Counted from the first letter of the stretch, positions 1-9,160 are shown. The stretch: DNA of 64,000 nt from Coxiellaceae bacterium (GCA_029210045.1 JARGNX010000006.1:1-64000), one strand, 5' to 3'. The notes: generated from the sequence alone by a model not told the origin. Translations and numbers: made by a program.

Positions 1-92
1 CGCCGATTGCGATGGAAGACGGTTTACGTTTTGCGATTCGTGAAGGTGGCCGTACAGTGGGTGCGGGCGTTGTTGCTAAAATCATTGAATAG
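1..92 (+). CDS. tuf: Elongation factor Tu, C-terminal end (partial)
   Basis: The first 29 codons, read from base 3, encode the end of the EF-Tu beta-barrel domain 3 (FAIREGGRTVGAGVV, ending KIIE) and stop at TAG 90-92. EF-Tu delivers aminoacyl-tRNA to the ribosome as a GTPase. The start and the GTPase domain lie outside the window. rpsJ follows after 12 bases with its own GAAGAGG ribosome binding site, so the two are very likely co-transcribed, as at the end of a str operon. Confidence 0.95.
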   Translation, partial: PIAMEDGLRFAIREGGRTVGAGVVAKIIE

Positions 93-104
93 AAGAGGTA
101 CATC

Positions 105-428
105 ATGGCAGTGGTAAAAAAGAATCAGCGCATTCGGATCCGTCTTAAGGCGTTTGATCATAAGCTTATCGACCGCTCTACAAAAGAGATTGTTGAAACG
201 GCCAAACGTACAGGTGCCCAAGTGATTGGCCCTATACCAATGCCAACTCGAATTGAGCGTTATACGGTATTGATTTCACCTCACGTGGATAAAGATGCAC
301 GTGATCAATATGAAATTCGTACTCATAAGCGTTTAGTTGATATCGCTAACCCAACTGACAAGACTGTTGATGCTTTGATGAAGCTAGACTTGGCAGCTGG
401 TGTGGACGTGCAAATCAGCGTCGAATAG
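105..428 (+). CDS. rpsJ: 30S ribosomal protein S10
   Basis: S10 sits in the 30S head and, in proteobacteria, also binds NusB in antitermination complexes. The 107-residue product is close to the usual 103-105 and carries the family signature near residues 27-60 ([20 protein letters not shown]). A GAAGAGG ribosome binding site precedes the ATG. It follows tuf closely but is cut off from rplC by a terminator and about 1.6 kb of foreign-looking DNA. In most bacteria rpsJ is the first gene of a continuous S10 operon, so here it seems to belong to the tuf transcript. Confidence 0.97.
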   Translation: MAVVKKNQRIRIRLKAFDHKLIDRSTKEIVETAKRTGAQVIGPIPMPTRIERYTVLISPHVDKDARDQYEIRTHKRLVDIANPTDKTVDALMKLDLAAGVDVQISVE

Positions 429-451
429 TAGCTTCCATCCGGAAGAAATAT

Positions 452-479
452 GTCACCCCGGACTTGATCCGGGGTCCAG
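452..479. repeat. Dispersed palindromic repeat, copy 1
   Basis: The 28 bases have CCCCGGA and TCCGGGG arms around a short centre, inside the frame GTCA...TCCAG. A nearly identical copy (one mismatch) lies at 59329-59356, and related copies lie at 23449, 24412 and 60005. All copies are intergenic. This copy lies directly in front of the rpsJ terminator. Confidence 0.75.
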
Positions 480-480
480 A

Positions 481-503
481 AGCCCGCAACAGCGGGCTTT
501 TTT
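481..503 (+). terminator. Intrinsic terminator after rpsJ
   Basis: A perfect 7-bp stem (AGCCCGC/GCGGGCT) with a 4-base loop is followed by six T residues. It should end the tuf-rpsJ transcript before the opposite-strand carbonic anhydrase gene and so separates rpsJ from the rest of the S10 cluster. Confidence 0.85.
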
Positions 504-541
504 ATTACACTTAATTTCCAAACTTACCTCACATCTGAAAG

Positions 542-1282
542 TTACTCTGAACTGCCTTTAAGATTGAAAAAATCCACCTTACCGGTTTTAATATTATGCA
601 TAGCGCCGACGAGCAGGATTTTGTGTTGATCTACCATGTTGGCTAGTGCCTTACTATTTTTTAGTAATGCCTGCATTTGATTGAGAACATTTTGTTTGGC
701 GATTTGATCTATCTCCGTCATGTTCTTACAATCTAATGCGCCCTTTTTTGCTTTCGCTATTTGCTGAACCGCAGGGTCAATTTTTTTCAGCAGCATATTG
801 AGTTGTTGTGGTTTATCGACGCCGCTGCAAGCGCCAGCAACAGCACCACATTGGGTGTGTCCCATGATAACGACCAATTTGCTGCCCGCGTATTTTGTAG
901 CAAACTCCATGCTACCCAATACGTCAGGACTAACCACATTACCGGCTATGCGTGAAACAAACATGGCACCCACGGGTTGGTCAAAAATTACTTCAGGTAC
1001 GCTGCGCGAATCGACACAATTAAATATAAAAGCATAAGGTGCCTGACCTTTCTGGCTAGCCAACTGGCTTAGTTGTCGTTGATTATATTTAACGGTTGTG
1101 CCGCTAGCGTAGCGCTGATTACCTTTTTTCAATCGGTTTAGCGCATCTGTTGCAGGCAGTGTTTTTTGTATGTCAGCAGTAACTAAATGTTGGTTAGATG
1201 GTTTGGCTTGCTCTGTGGCAAACAGGCTGGCAGCTGCACATGATAATACGGCAGCGCTGAGTATTGTGGTTAATTTACGCAT
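542..1282 (-). CDS. Periplasmic beta-class carbonic anhydrase
   Basis: The protein should interconvert CO2 and bicarbonate with a zinc ion. It shows the beta-class signatures C89-x-D91-S-R93 and H142-x2-C145, which give the Cys/His/Cys zinc ligands and the Asp-Arg dyad. Residues 1-22 form a clear signal peptide (basic start, hydrophobic core, cleavage near SLFA), so it is exported, unlike cytoplasmic housekeeping enzymes. Length 246 fits the family. An AAGGAA ribosome binding site precedes the ATG. It lies on the strand opposite to the ribosomal genes and interrupts the normal rpsJ-rplC linkage, which suggests insertion. The periplasmic role (bicarbonate supply or pH buffering) is inference. 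Confidence 0.9.
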   Translation of the reverse strand: MRKLTTILSAAVLSCAAASLFATEQAKPSNQHLVTADIQKTLPATDALNRLKKGNQRYASGTTVKYNQRQLSQLASQKGQAPYAFIFNCVDSRSVPEVIFDQPVGAMFVSRIAGNVVSPDVLGSMEFATKYAGSKLVVIMGHTQCGAVAGACSGVDKPQQLNMLLKKIDPAVQQIAKAKKGALDCKNMTEIDQIAKQNVLNQMQALLKNSKALANMVDQHKILLVGAMHNIKTGKVDFFNLKGSSE

Positions 1283-1496
1283 GGATTCATTCCTTTGAAT
1301 AGTGCTTCGAGTTAATGATCATATCATATGAAGAGTTAAGAAGTGAGAGCGGCTAAAGTCAACTCAGCGTACGTTTCAGAATGTAATGCTTTAGTTGCCC
1401 AGCCACCTGGTGTCCCATTGATTGAATAGCGTTGTTGCTGGGCAGTACTAGCAATATGGTATAAGATATTGTTTTCTGACAGCCGGGGAGTGATAT

Positions 1497-1811
1497 ATGC
1501 CACATGATGCAAGGTTGGATAAGCCGACGTTTAAAAAAGGCGCTGGAAATACAGCCACTTACACGCATAACCACTTAGGACGACTGAATCAGTTTAGTCT
1601 TTTTTCCACGACTGATGTGGACACGGCTAGCTCAGAAGTAAGACGTTGCCGCTTAACTGCACAGTTTTAAGTGAGGCGAGATGGGTTGTCCGCTGAGCAG
1701 CAGAAAAAGATTGATGGCGCCATAAAAGACGATGATGCGTTGCTTGAATCATTGAGAAAAGCGCGTGAGAAGCTCCCATCCAGTCGACCGAGTCGCTGTA
1801 CCCTCTCATAA
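1497..1811 (+). pseudogene. Small ORF split by an in-frame TAA (possible gene remnant)
   Basis: A 57-codon reading frame starts at ATG 1497 behind a GGGGAG ribosome binding site and ends at TAA 1668-1670. The same frame then stays open for 46 more codons to TAA 1809-1811. The second half is protein-like and rich in charged helix-forming residues (for example SAEQQKKIDGAIKDDD). This is the pattern expected of a small gene broken by one nonsense mutation, or of two short ORFs. I recognise no family. It lies in the insert between rpsJ and rplC. Bases 1283-1496, upstream, hold only the promoter side of the carbonic anhydrase gene. Confidence 0.35.
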
Positions 1812-1920
1812 TGAAAAATAATCAAAAAAACAGTTGGAACTTGTTTGATTTTCATGTATCTTTAGCTCCCTGGGTGAATATGGTTAGGATTTAACCGACT
1901 CAGCAGATTTAAAAGCAGAA

Positions 1921-1950
1921 AATGGTCCCACAGCTAGGGGCCATTTTTAT
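1921..1950 (+). terminator. Terminator-like hairpin upstream of rplC
   Basis: AATGGTCCC pairs with GGGGCCATT (9 bp, one T-G wobble) around a 7-base loop, followed by a T5 run. It is oriented to stop transcription coming from upstream, so rplC needs a promoter of its own or this is an attenuator in the rplC leader. No convincing promoter hexamers were found on either side. Confidence 0.6.
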
Positions 1951-1972
1951 TAAGTGATTAAGCAGATTACGT

Positions 1973-1995
1973 TTCCTTAAGCGTTATTTAAGGAA
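1973..1995 (+). promoter_or_regulatory. Perfect inverted repeat in the rplC leader
   Basis: TTCCTTAA at 1973-1980 and TTAAGGAA at 1988-1995 form an 8-bp perfect stem with a 7-base loop, about 30 bases before the rplC start. Together with the preceding terminator-like hairpin it resembles a leader. In E. coli the S10 leader, bound by L4, lies upstream of rpsJ. Whether this one is an equivalent is inference. Confidence 0.4.
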
Positions 1996-2027
1996 GGTTG
2001 TCAGCCTCTAATGTGGAGAAAGCTAAT

Positions 2028-2675
2028 ATGTCAATGGGACTCATTGGCCGTAAGTGCGGTATGACCCGTGTTTTCTTAGAAAGCGGAGAGTCAGTACCAG
2101 TAACGGTGGTTGAGGTACATCCTCACCGAGTAACACAGGTAAAATCAGATAAGCGTGATGGATATCGTGCGGTCCAGGTGACCACAGGTACCATTAAAGC
2201 CTCTAAGGTTAATAAACCTCGTGCAGGTGTATTCAAACGAGCTAAAGTAGAAGCCGGTAACGTATTAATGGAATTTCGTCTTCAAGAAGACGAGCATAAA
2301 GACGTTAAGCGTGGCGATGAGCTCGGTCTCGAATTATTCAAAGAAGGCCAAATGGTCGACGTAACAGGCGTATCACGCGGTAAAGGTTTTGCCGGTTGTG
2401 TTAAGCGTCATAATTTTTCAATGCAAGATGCTACTCACGGTAACTCGATTTCTCACCGTGCTCCTGGTTCGATTGGTCAATGCCAAACACCAGGCCGCGT
2501 ATTTAAAGGTAAGAAAATGGCAGGTCAAATGGGTAACGTACGTACAACCGTACAAAACCAACGTGTCGTTAGAGTTGATGCCGATCGTAAAATCATTCTT
2601 ATCCGTGGTGCGGTACCGGGTGCTCCTGGTGGCCAAGTCATCATCAAGAATGCTGTTAAGAAAGGGGAAGGCTAA
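2028..2675 (+). CDS. rplC: 50S ribosomal protein L3
   Basis: L3 is an early-assembly 23S rRNA-binding protein near the peptidyl transferase centre. The start chosen is ATG 2028, which has GGAG nine bases upstream and gives [16 protein letters not shown]. The upstream TTG at 1998 would add ten residues with no family counterpart. The product is 215 residues against 209 in E. coli. The glutamine that PrmB methylates is retained in GSIGQ, followed by the conserved [11 protein letters not shown]. It is the first gene of a long cluster and its stop overlaps the rplD start by one base (TAATG). Confidence 0.97.
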   Translation: MSMGLIGRKCGMTRVFLESGESVPVTVVEVHPHRVTQVKSDKRDGYRAVQVTTGTIKASKVNKPRAGVFKRAKVEAGNVLMEFRLQEDEHKDVKRGDELGLELFKEGQMVDVTGVSRGKGFAGCVKRHNFSMQDATHGNSISHRAPGSIGQCQTPGRVFKGKKMAGQMGNVRTTVQNQRVVRVDADRKIILIRGAVPGAPGGQVIIKNAVKKGEG

Positions 2676-3283
2676 TGGAACTTCAGGTAGTTAATGCAGG
2701 TAAACTCGAATTAGCCGACAATGCTTTTGCGATAGAGTTCAATGAAGGCCTAGTACACCAAGTGGTTACCAGTTATATGGCAACAGGTCGTGCAGGTACT
2801 AAAGCGCAAAAGAATCGCAGTGATGTAAGTGGTGGTGGTGCTAAACCTTGGCGTCAAAAAGGTACTGGCCGTGCACGTGCTGGTACATCGCGTAGCCCAA
2901 TCTGGCGTTCAGGTGGTGTGACATTTGCTGCACGTCCACGTGATTACAGCCAAAAAATTAATAAGAAGATGTATCGTAAAGCCATGGCTTCGATTGTGTC
3001 TGAACTTATTCGTCAAGAGCGATTAATATTGGTTAACGATATTACCATTGCAGAGCCTAAAACTAAGCAAGTGGTTTCTTTAATTGATGGCTTAAAGCTT
3101 GAAGCAAGAAGTGTATTACTGGTAACGGCTGCACAAGATGACAATCTTATATTAGCAGCACGTAATATCCCGTATGTTGATGCTTACTCTGTAAATCAAT
3201 TGGATCCAGTGGCTTTGATTGGTTTCGATAAAGTGGTGATGACTGTTGATAGTGTCAAACTGCTAGAGGAGAAATTAGCATGA
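2675..3283 (+). CDS. rplD: 50S ribosomal protein L4
   Basis: L4 binds 23S rRNA and lines the exit tunnel. In enterobacteria it also represses the S10 operon through the mRNA leader. The 202 residues match the usual length, and the tunnel-loop signature ([19 protein letters not shown]) lies near residues 61-79. It overlaps rplC by one base and rplW by four, so coupled translation is likely. Confidence 0.97.
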   Translation: MELQVVNAGKLELADNAFAIEFNEGLVHQVVTSYMATGRAGTKAQKNRSDVSGGGAKPWRQKGTGRARAGTSRSPIWRSGGVTFAARPRDYSQKINKKMYRKAMASIVSELIRQERLILVNDITIAEPKTKQVVSLIDGLKLEARSVLLVTAAQDDNLILAARNIPYVDAYSVNQLDPVALIGFDKVVMTVDSVKLLEEKLA

Positions 3284-3582
3284 GTACACAACAAGAAAGA
3301 TTATTGAAAGTGGTGATGTCACCGCATATTTCTGAGAAAAGTTCTTCAGGAAGTATGGGTAACCGTCAATACACATTTAAGGTAGCGATCGACGCAACTA
3401 AGCCTGAAGTAAGGGCAGCACTAGAGCAATTGTTCAGTGTGAAGGTTGATTCGGTTCGTATGATTAAAATGAAGGGTAAGTCGACTCGTTTTGGCCGAAT
3501 TCAAGGTAAGCGCAAAGATTGGAAAAAAGCGATGGTTACTTTGGGTGAAGGTTCTGAGATCGATATTGCGGTACAAGCGTAG
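3280..3582 (+). CDS. rplW: 50S ribosomal protein L23
   Basis: L23 lies at the tunnel exit, where trigger factor and SRP dock. The product has 100 residues and keeps the opening block around [14 protein letters not shown] and the RNA-contacting region [15 protein letters not shown]. The ATG overlaps the rplD stop by four bases (ATGA). Confidence 0.96.
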   Translation: MSTQQERLLKVVMSPHISEKSSSGSMGNRQYTFKVAIDATKPEVRAALEQLFSVKVDSVRMIKMKGKSTRFGRIQGKRKDWKKAMVTLGEGSEIDIAVQA

Positions 3583-3593
3583 GAGTTGAATTA

Positions 3594-4421
3594 ATGCCTT
3601 TAGTAAAAGCAAAACCAACCTCACCGGGACGTCGCTTTGTCGTAAGCGTTAAGAGCCCTGAGTTGTATAAAGGAAAGCCTTACGGTCCTTTATTAGAAAA
3701 GAAAAATCGTACCAACGGCCGTAACAATGCTGGTCGTATTACAGTGCGCCATCGTGGTGGCGGACATAAACAAGCTTACCGTATCGTTGACTTCAAACGT
3801 AATAAAGACGGTATTGTGGGTAAAGTAGAGCGTATCGAATACGATCCTAACCGTAGCGCGCATTTAGCTTTAGTGTTATATGCGGATGGTGAGCGTCGTT
3901 ATATTATTGCTCCTAAGAATGTGTTGAAAGATACTTTAGTTCAATCTGGTGAAGATGCACCGATTAAACCGGGTAACTGCTTACCATTGGATAACATTCC
4001 ATTAGGTACAACAATTCACTGTGTTGAATTGAAGCCAGGTAAAGGCGCACAAATGATGCGTAGTGCTGGAACATCAGCTCAGTTGGTTGCTAAAGAAGGT
4101 ATTTACGCGATTCTACGTATGCGTTCAGGTGAAATGCGTAAGGTATTGTTAACTTGCCGTGCAACGGTAGGTGAAGTATCTAACTCAGAACACAGCTTAC
4201 GCTCATTAGGTAAAGCGGGTGCTAACCGCTGGCGTGGTCGTCGTCCAACCGTTCGTGGTGTTGCGATGAACCCTGTTGATCACCCACACGGTGGTGGTGA
4301 AGGTAAAACGTCAGGTGGTCGTCATCCAGTGAGTCCAACGGGTGTACCAGCTAAGGGTAAGAAAACCCGTAGCAATAAGCGTACTAATAAAATGATCATA
4401 CGTGATCGACGTAAGAAATAG
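3594..4421 (+). CDS. rplB: 50S ribosomal protein L2
   Basis: L2 is needed for subunit association and peptidyl transferase assembly. The 275-residue product carries the core RNA-binding motifs [17 protein letters not shown] and, near the C-terminus, [14 protein letters not shown] with the invariant histidine. A GGAG ribosome binding site precedes the ATG by about 7 bases. Confidence 0.98.
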   Translation: MPLVKAKPTSPGRRFVVSVKSPELYKGKPYGPLLEKKNRTNGRNNAGRITVRHRGGGHKQAYRIVDFKRNKDGIVGKVERIEYDPNRSAHLALVLYADGERRYIIAPKNVLKDTLVQSGEDAPIKPGNCLPLDNIPLGTTIHCVELKPGKGAQMMRSAGTSAQLVAKEGIYAILRMRSGEMRKVLLTCRATVGEVSNSEHSLRSLGKAGANRWRGRRPTVRGVAMNPVDHPHGGGEGKTSGGRHPVSPTGVPAKGKKTRSNKRTNKMIIRDRRKK

Positions 4422-4433
4422 AGGGGATAGACT

Positions 4434-4703
4434 GTGTCAACAAGATCAGCATACAAAGGACCTTACTGCGCAGACCATCTAATTAAGAAGGTTGAAGCAG
4501 CAGGTGATTCGAATCGCCCAATTAAGACTTGGTCGCGTGCATCAATGATTCTACCGATGATGGTTGGTAAAACGATTGCAGTACATAATGGTCGTGACCA
4601 TGTGCCGGTTTATATTACAGAGAACATGGTTGGTCATAAGCTCGGCGAATTCGCGATTACTCGTAAGGGTAGTCATGGCGATAAAAAGTCGAAGAAGAAA
4701 TAG
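4434..4703 (+). CDS. rpsS: 30S ribosomal protein S19
   Basis: S19 is a 30S head protein that pairs with S13 in the inter-subunit bridge. The start is GTG 4434 behind GAGGGGATAG, since no in-frame ATG gives the conserved N-terminus. The product has 89 residues (92 in E. coli) and keeps IKTWSRAS and the [20 protein letters not shown] block. The short linker after the first few residues differs from the enterobacterial form. Confidence 0.96.
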   Translation: MSTRSAYKGPYCADHLIKKVEAAGDSNRPIKTWSRASMILPMMVGKTIAVHNGRDHVPVYITENMVGHKLGEFAITRKGSHGDKKSKKK

Positions 4704-4714
4704 AGGATTAAGAG

Positions 4715-5047
4715 ATGGAAGTAGCAGCTAAACATAGACATGCACGAATTTCAGCTCAGAAAGTCAGATGGGTTGCTGATCAAGTGCGCGGCTTACCAGT
4801 TGAAAAGGCAGTAGACTTGCTAGCATTCAGCAAGAAAAAAGCCGCTGTCTTGGTTAAAAAGGTTTTGGAATCTGCGATTGCCAATGCTGAGCACAATAAC
4901 GGTGCTGATATTGATGAATTGAAGGTATCTACAATTTTTGTAGACGAGGGTCCTACGATGAAACGCTTTAGTGCGCGTGCTCGTGGTCGTGCTAACCGTA
5001 TTTTAAAACGTAGCTGTCACATCACTGTGATGGTTGCGGATAGTTAA
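4715..5047 (+). CDS. rplV: 50S ribosomal protein L22
   Basis: L22 spans the 50S and its beta-hairpin forms part of the exit-tunnel constriction. The 110 residues match the family, with the start block [14 protein letters not shown] and the C-terminal hairpin [18 protein letters not shown]. It is spaced 11-12 bases from its neighbours, each with an AGGA-type ribosome binding site. Confidence 0.97.
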   Translation: MEVAAKHRHARISAQKVRWVADQVRGLPVEKAVDLLAFSKKKAAVLVKKVLESAIANAEHNNGADIDELKVSTIFVDEGPTMKRFSARARGRANRILKRSCHITVMVADS

Positions 5048-5059
5048 GGAGATCGATTC

Positions 5060-5737
5060 ATGGGTCAAAAAGTTAATCCTACCGGTATTAGATTAGGTAT
5101 ATCTAAAGACTGGACGGCTAAATGGTATGCTAACTCGCGTGATTATTCAGACTTCCTGAATGCTGATCTGAAGATTCGTGATTACCTGCGTGATAAATTG
5201 AAACGTGCTTCAGTTAGCCGTATTCAAATTGATCGTCCAGCACGTAATGCACGAATCGCTATTCACTCAGCACGTCCAGGCGTCATCATTGGTAAGAAAG
5301 GTGGTGAAGTTGATGTGTTACGTGATCATATTTCTAAAATGATTAATATGCCTGTGCATATTACGATTGAAGAAATTCGCAAACCTGAAATGGATGCTTA
5401 CTTAGTTGCACAAAACATCGCTCAACAATTGGAGCGACGTGTTATGTTTCGTCGTGCAATGAAGCGTGCAGTGCAAACTTCTATGAAATGCGGAGCACTA
5501 GGTGTTCGTGTTAACGTAGCTGGTCGTTTGGGTGGTGCTGAAATCGCACGTACTGAATGGTACCGTGAAGGTCGCGTTCCACTACACACATTCCGTGCTG
5601 ATATTGATTATGGTACAGCTCGAGCTAACACCACATATGGTGTTATCGGAATTAAAGTGTGGATCTTTAAAGGTGAAGTACAAAGCCTTAATGCTGACAG
5701 TGCTGCTGATGAAACTAACAAGGCAGGTGAGGAATAA
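5060..5737 (+). CDS. rpsC: 30S ribosomal protein S3
   Basis: S3 lines the mRNA entry channel and has helicase-assisting basic residues. It starts with the invariant [14 protein letters not shown]. The KH domain GxxG loop is visible as [14 protein letters not shown] (about residues 72-85), and the C-terminal domain carries [15 protein letters not shown]. Length is 225 residues, with the usual variable acidic tail ([10 protein letters not shown]). Confidence 0.98.
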   Translation: MGQKVNPTGIRLGISKDWTAKWYANSRDYSDFLNADLKIRDYLRDKLKRASVSRIQIDRPARNARIAIHSARPGVIIGKKGGEVDVLRDHISKMINMPVHITIEEIRKPEMDAYLVAQNIAQQLERRVMFRRAMKRAVQTSMKCGALGVRVNVAGRLGGAEIARTEWYREGRVPLHTFRADIDYGTARANTTYGVIGIKVWIFKGEVQSLNADSAADETNKAGEE

Positions 5738-5740
5738 ACG

Positions 5741-6154
5741 ATGCGCCAACCAAGAAAAAGAAAGTTTCGTAAAGATTTTAAAGGTGATAACAGCGGGTTA
5801 GCTCAACGCGGTAATAAGATCAGCTTTGGTGAGTTTGGAATGAAAGCTACTCAGCGTGGCCGTATTACTGCTCGTCAATTAGAAGCTGCTCGTCGTGCTA
5901 TTGCTCGTCACGTAAAACGTGGTGGTAAAACAGTGATTCGTATCTTCCCTGACAAGCCGATCTCAAAGAAGCCTTTAGAGGTGAGACAAGGTAAAGGTAA
6001 GGGTAATGTAGAATATTGGGTAGCACTTGTTCAACCAGGCCGTGTGTTATTTGAAATCGAAGGTGTACCGGAAGAGTTAGCACGTGAAGCATTTGCTCGT
6101 GCAGCTGCGAAATTACCGGTATCGGTCATATTTGTAAAAAGAACGGTGATGTAA
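5741..6154 (+). CDS. rplP: 50S ribosomal protein L16
   Basis: L16 organises the A-site region of 23S rRNA. The 137-residue product shows [16 protein letters not shown], the arginine-containing loop [15 protein letters not shown] (the segment hydroxylated by RoxA in E. coli) and the C-terminal [14 protein letters not shown]. Only 3 bases separate it from rpsC, and its last base is the first base of rpmC. Confidence 0.98.
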   Translation: MRQPRKRKFRKDFKGDNSGLAQRGNKISFGEFGMKATQRGRITARQLEAARRAIARHVKRGGKTVIRIFPDKPISKKPLEVRQGKGKGNVEYWVALVQPGRVLFEIEGVPEELAREAFARAAAKLPVSVIFVKRTVM

Positions 6155-6351
6155 TGAAAGCACAAGAACTAAAGCAAAAAACTGCAGCCGAACTACAAAC
6201 AGAATTGTTGGCACTATTGCAAGAGCAGTTTAACTTACGTATGCAGCGTGGCATGGGTCAAACACCTAAGCCGCACTTATTTAAAAATGTACGTCGTCAA
6301 ATTGCACGTGTAAAAACTATCTTGAACCAGAAGGAGCGTGATAATGGCTAA
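6154..6351 (+). CDS. rpmC: 50S ribosomal protein L29
   Basis: This small two-helix protein sits near the tunnel exit. The 65 residues carry the L29 pattern ([18 protein letters not shown], then [17 protein letters not shown]). It starts at the TAATG overlap with rplP and its end overlaps rpsQ by 8 bases. Confidence 0.96.
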   Translation: MKAQELKQKTAAELQTELLALLQEQFNLRMQRGMGQTPKPHLFKNVRRQIARVKTILNQKERDNG

Positions 6352-6610
6352 TGCGGAAGAGAAATCATTGCCACGTACCCTCATGGGTAAAGTTGTGAGC
6401 AATAAAATGGACAAAGGCATAACTGTTTATGTCGAACGTCGAGTGAAGCACCCGATTTACGGTAAATTCATTAAGCGTTCAACTAAGGTACATGCACATG
6501 ATGAAGAAAACACATGCCAAATGGGGGATGTTGTTGTTGTTCAAGAGTGCAAGCCAATTTCAAAGACTAAGAGTTGGAGATTGGTAGAAGTTAAAGAGCG
6601 CGCAGCGTAG
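6344..6610 (+). CDS. rpsQ: 30S ribosomal protein S17
   Basis: S17 binds the 5' domain of 16S rRNA and stabilises early 30S assembly. I start it at ATG 6344, which has AAGGAG upstream at normal spacing, and not at the GTG two codons earlier. The product has 88 residues. The OB-fold core is clear ([20 protein letters not shown], then [16 protein letters not shown]). It overlaps the end of rpmC. Confidence 0.96.
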   Translation: MANAEEKSLPRTLMGKVVSNKMDKGITVYVERRVKHPIYGKFIKRSTKVHAHDEENTCQMGDVVVVQECKPISKTKSWRLVEVKERAA

Positions 6611-6636
6611 CTGATGCGTATAAGTGGAGATAAGGC

Positions 6637-7005
6637 ATGATACAAACACAATCGTTAGTGAATGTCGCAGATAATAGCGGTGCTAGACGAGTAATGTGCA
6701 TTAAAGTTTTAGGTGGCTCGAAAAGACGCTACGCTAATATTGGTGACATTATTAAAGTAACTGTGAAAGAAGCGATACCTCGCGGTAAAGTGAAGAAAGG
6801 TGAAGTGATGAACGCTGTTGTAGTGCGTACCCGTAAAGGTGTGCGTCGTCCAGATGGTTCATTGATTCGTTTCGACACCAACGCAGTGGTTTTATTAAAT
6901 GCGCAGAACCAACCGATTGGTACGCGTATCTTTGGGCCGGTTACTCGTGAATTACGTACAGGTAACTTTATGAAGATTATCTCCTTAGCATTGGAGGTGT
7001 TGTAA
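6637..7005 (+). CDS. rplN: 50S ribosomal protein L14
   Basis: L14 forms an inter-subunit bridge. The 122 residues are the family length and begin [22 protein letters not shown]. The signature [20 protein letters not shown] lies near the middle. In E. coli this gene starts the spc operon. Here only 26 bases separate it from rpsQ and no terminator is visible, so read-through is likely. Confidence 0.98.
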   Translation: MIQTQSLVNVADNSGARRVMCIKVLGGSKRRYANIGDIIKVTVKEAIPRGKVKKGEVMNAVVVRTRKGVRRPDGSLIRFDTNAVVLLNAQNQPIGTRIFGPVTRELRTGNFMKIISLALEVL

Positions 7006-7007
7006 TC

Positions 7008-7343
7008 ATGAGTATTGCAAAAATAAGAATTGGTGATGAAGTAGTAGTAATTGCTGGTAAAGATAAAGGTAAAACCGGTCGTGTAACGCGCCTGGTGCAA
7101 AAAGAAAAGAAAGATACCCGCTTGTTTGTCGAAGGCGTTAATATGGTGAAGAAACACACCAAACCTAACCCTAATAAACAAGAACAGGGCGGGATTGTTG
7201 AGAAGGAAGCAGCACTGAACATTTCTAATGTTGCATTGTTGAATCCAACAACTAATAAAGCAGACCGCGTAGGTATTCGTGTGTTAGAAGATGGTAAGAA
7301 AGTACGTTACTTCAAGTCTAACGACGAAGTAGTGGATGTTTAA
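7008..7343 (+). CDS. rplX: 50S ribosomal protein L24
   Basis: L24 is an assembly initiator at the tunnel exit. The 111-residue product (104 in E. coli) has the KOW motif near its start ([20 protein letters not shown]) and the conserved [12 protein letters not shown]. It follows rplN by 2 bases. Confidence 0.96.
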   Translation: MSIAKIRIGDEVVVIAGKDKGKTGRVTRLVQKEKKDTRLFVEGVNMVKKHTKPNPNKQEQGGIVEKEAALNISNVALLNPTTNKADRVGIRVLEDGKKVRYFKSNDEVVDV

Positions 7344-7351
7344 AGGATACG

Positions 7352-7909
7352 ATGATGAGTTTAAAAACGTATTATAAAGAAACGATTGTTAAGCAGCTTA
7401 AAGAGCAGTTTAATTTTAAATCGGTGATGCAAGTGCCTAAAATCACTAAAATCACATTGAACATAGGTTTGAGTGAAGCAGTTGGTGATAAGAAAGTTGT
7501 TGCTAATGCTTTAGCTGACTTAGCTGCGATCACTGGTCAAAAAGCAGTGGCAACTAAAGCACGTAAATCAAACGCTGGTTTCAAAATTCGTGATGGTTGG
7601 CCAATCGGCGCTAAAGTGACACTGCGTGGTGAACGTATGTATGACTTTTTTGAGCGCTTGGTTGATATTTCGATTCCACGTATACGAGATTTCCGTGGCT
7701 TTAAAGCGAATGCATTTGACGGACGTGGAAATTACAGTTTGGGTATTCAGGAACAAATCGTTTTTCCAGAAATCAATTACGATAAGATTGATGCGATTCG
7801 CGGAATGGATATTTGTATCACAACCAGTGCTAAAAATGATGAGGAAGGCCGTGCGTTATTAAAAGCATTTAACTTTCCTTTGAAAAAAGCCAATAAAGAG
7901 GTTGAATAA
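7352..7909 (+). CDS. rplE: 50S ribosomal protein L5
   Basis: L5 binds 5S rRNA and contacts P-site tRNA. The 185 residues include [35 protein letters not shown] and [19 protein letters not shown]. Two adjacent ATG codons (7352, 7355) are possible starts. The last base overlaps the rpsN start (TAATG). Confidence 0.97.
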   Translation: MMSLKTYYKETIVKQLKEQFNFKSVMQVPKITKITLNIGLSEAVGDKKVVANALADLAAITGQKAVATKARKSNAGFKIRDGWPIGAKVTLRGERMYDFFERLVDISIPRIRDFRGFKANAFDGRGNYSLGIQEQIVFPEINYDKIDAIRGMDICITTSAKNDEEGRALLKAFNFPLKKANKEVE

Positions 7910-8205
7910 TGGCTAAAACAAGTTCAATTATGCGTAACAAAAAGCGTATGAAATTATCAAGTCTTGCTCGTGCAGCTCGTCAAGCTTTGAAGAATATTAT
8001 CAAAAAAGACGAAGAGAACAGAGACGAAGCTATCTTGAAACTGCAACGTAAACGTCGTGACGAAAGTCCATGCCGTGTACGTAACCGTTGCCGTGCTTGT
8101 GGTCGTCCAAATGGAAACTTGAGAAAGTTTGGTTTGTGCCGTATTCACTTGCGTGAAGCAGCTATGCGTGGCGATGTGCCTGGTTTAAAGAAAGCGAGTT
8201 GGTAG
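7909..8205 (+). CDS. rpsN: 30S ribosomal protein S14, long form with zinc-type ligands
   Basis: S14 is a 30S head protein beside S3 and S10. The 98 residues end in the invariant REAAMRG and PGLKKASW. The length is that of the long form, which in E. coli lacks zinc ligands (C-T-S-K at the matching positions). Here the pattern is C61-x2-C64-x12-C77-x2-H80, a plausible zinc site. This mixes features of the long zinc-free class and the short zinc-binding class. The identification as S14 is sure, the zinc binding is inference. Confidence 0.96.
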   Translation: MAKTSSIMRNKKRMKLSSLARAARQALKNIIKKDEENRDEAILKLQRKRRDESPCRVRNRCRACGRPNGNLRKFGLCRIHLREAAMRGDVPGLKKASW

Positions 8206-8214
8206 GAGAATATT

Positions 8215-8610
8215 ATGTCATTACAAGATCCCATATCAGATATGTTAACTCGCATGCGTAATGCGCAAGCAGTGAGCAAAAAAGCAGTAGAAATGCCAAT
8301 GTCTAAAATTAAAATGGCTATTGCTGCAGTATTTAAAGATGAAGGTTACATAACTGATTTCGGTGAAGTAGAAGGTTCTGCTTTGCCAACAATGAGAATT
8401 GAGCTGAAATATTTTGATGGCAAGCCAGTAATTGAAAAATTACAACGCGAAAGCAAGCCTAGTTATCGTAAATATAAAGGCAAAGATGAGTTGCCCAAAG
8501 TCAATAATGGCTTGGGTGTGGCAGTTATTTCTACCTCTGCAGGTGTGATGAGCGATAAAGCAGCGCGTCGTGCCGGTAAAGGTGGTGAAGTATTATTGTA
8601 TGTGAGCTAG
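8215..8610 (+). CDS. rpsH: 30S ribosomal protein S8
   Basis: S8 binds the central 16S domain and in E. coli represses the spc operon at the rplE mRNA. The 131-residue protein starts with [14 protein letters not shown] and has the C-terminal signature [16 protein letters not shown]. The segment after residue 70 ([14 protein letters not shown]) is the usual variable linker. Confidence 0.97.
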   Translation: MSLQDPISDMLTRMRNAQAVSKKAVEMPMSKIKMAIAAVFKDEGYITDFGEVEGSALPTMRIELKYFDGKPVIEKLQRESKPSYRKYKGKDELPKVNNGLGVAVISTSAGVMSDKAARRAGKGGEVLLYVS

Positions 8611-8623
8611 TAGGAGAACAGCC

Positions 8624-9160
8624 ATGACGAGTAGAGTTGCAAATAATCCGGTGGTAGTGCCATCAGGAGTCGATGTAACTATCGAGGGACAGCTATTAAA
8701 AGTAAAAGGTCCTAAAGGCGAGTTGGAGAGAGTTAATCATGACTTGGTTACATTTGAGCTAACCGATAATGTATTATCATTTGCTCCAGCGAACGATAAA
8801 AAAACCGCTAATGCATTAGCTGGTACCAGCCGCGCGCTGGCTGCCAACATGGTGCAAGGTGTTAGTGAAGGTTTCGAAAGAAAGCTGACAATGGTTGGTG
8901 TTGGTTACCGTGCAAAAGCACAAGGTAAAAACATCGAAATCAACGTTGGTTATTCACACCCTGTGAATTTAGAAATGCCTGAAGGTTTGACAGTGGAAAC
9001 ACCGACTCAAACTGAGATTGTAATTAAAGGTATTGATAAACAGCGTGTATGCCAAATGGCAGCTAATATCCGCAAAATTCGTGCACCTGAGCCTTATAAA
9101 GGTAAGGGTATTCGTTACAGCGATGAAGTGGTTGTAAAGAAAGAGGCTAAGAAAAAATGA
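8624..9160 (+). CDS. rplF: 50S ribosomal protein L6
   Basis: L6 is a two-domain protein near the GTPase-associated centre. Length 178. Visible motifs are [15 protein letters not shown] in the first domain and the C-terminal signature [16 protein letters not shown]. The stop overlaps the rplR start by four bases (ATGA). Confidence 0.97.
   Translation: MTSRVANNPVVVPSGVDVTIEGQLLKVKGPKGELERVNHDLVTFELTDNVLSFAPANDKKTANALAGTSRALAANMVQGVSEGFERKLTMVGVGYRAKAQGKNIEINVGYSHPVNLEMPEGLTVETPTQTEIVIKGIDKQRVCQMAANIRKIRAPEPYKGKGIRYSDEVVVKKEAKKK

Noticed and set aside
1359-1855. Overlapping minus-strand ORFs of 60-71 codons in the rpsJ-rplC insert
   Set aside because: They have no ribosome binding site and unnatural composition, and they lie opposite the better-supported plus-strand ORF 1497-1811.
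1998-2027. TTG 1998 as the start of rplC
   Set aside because: The AAGGAAGG sequence is too close to that codon, and the extra ten residues have no counterpart in L3; ATG 2028 has proper spacing.
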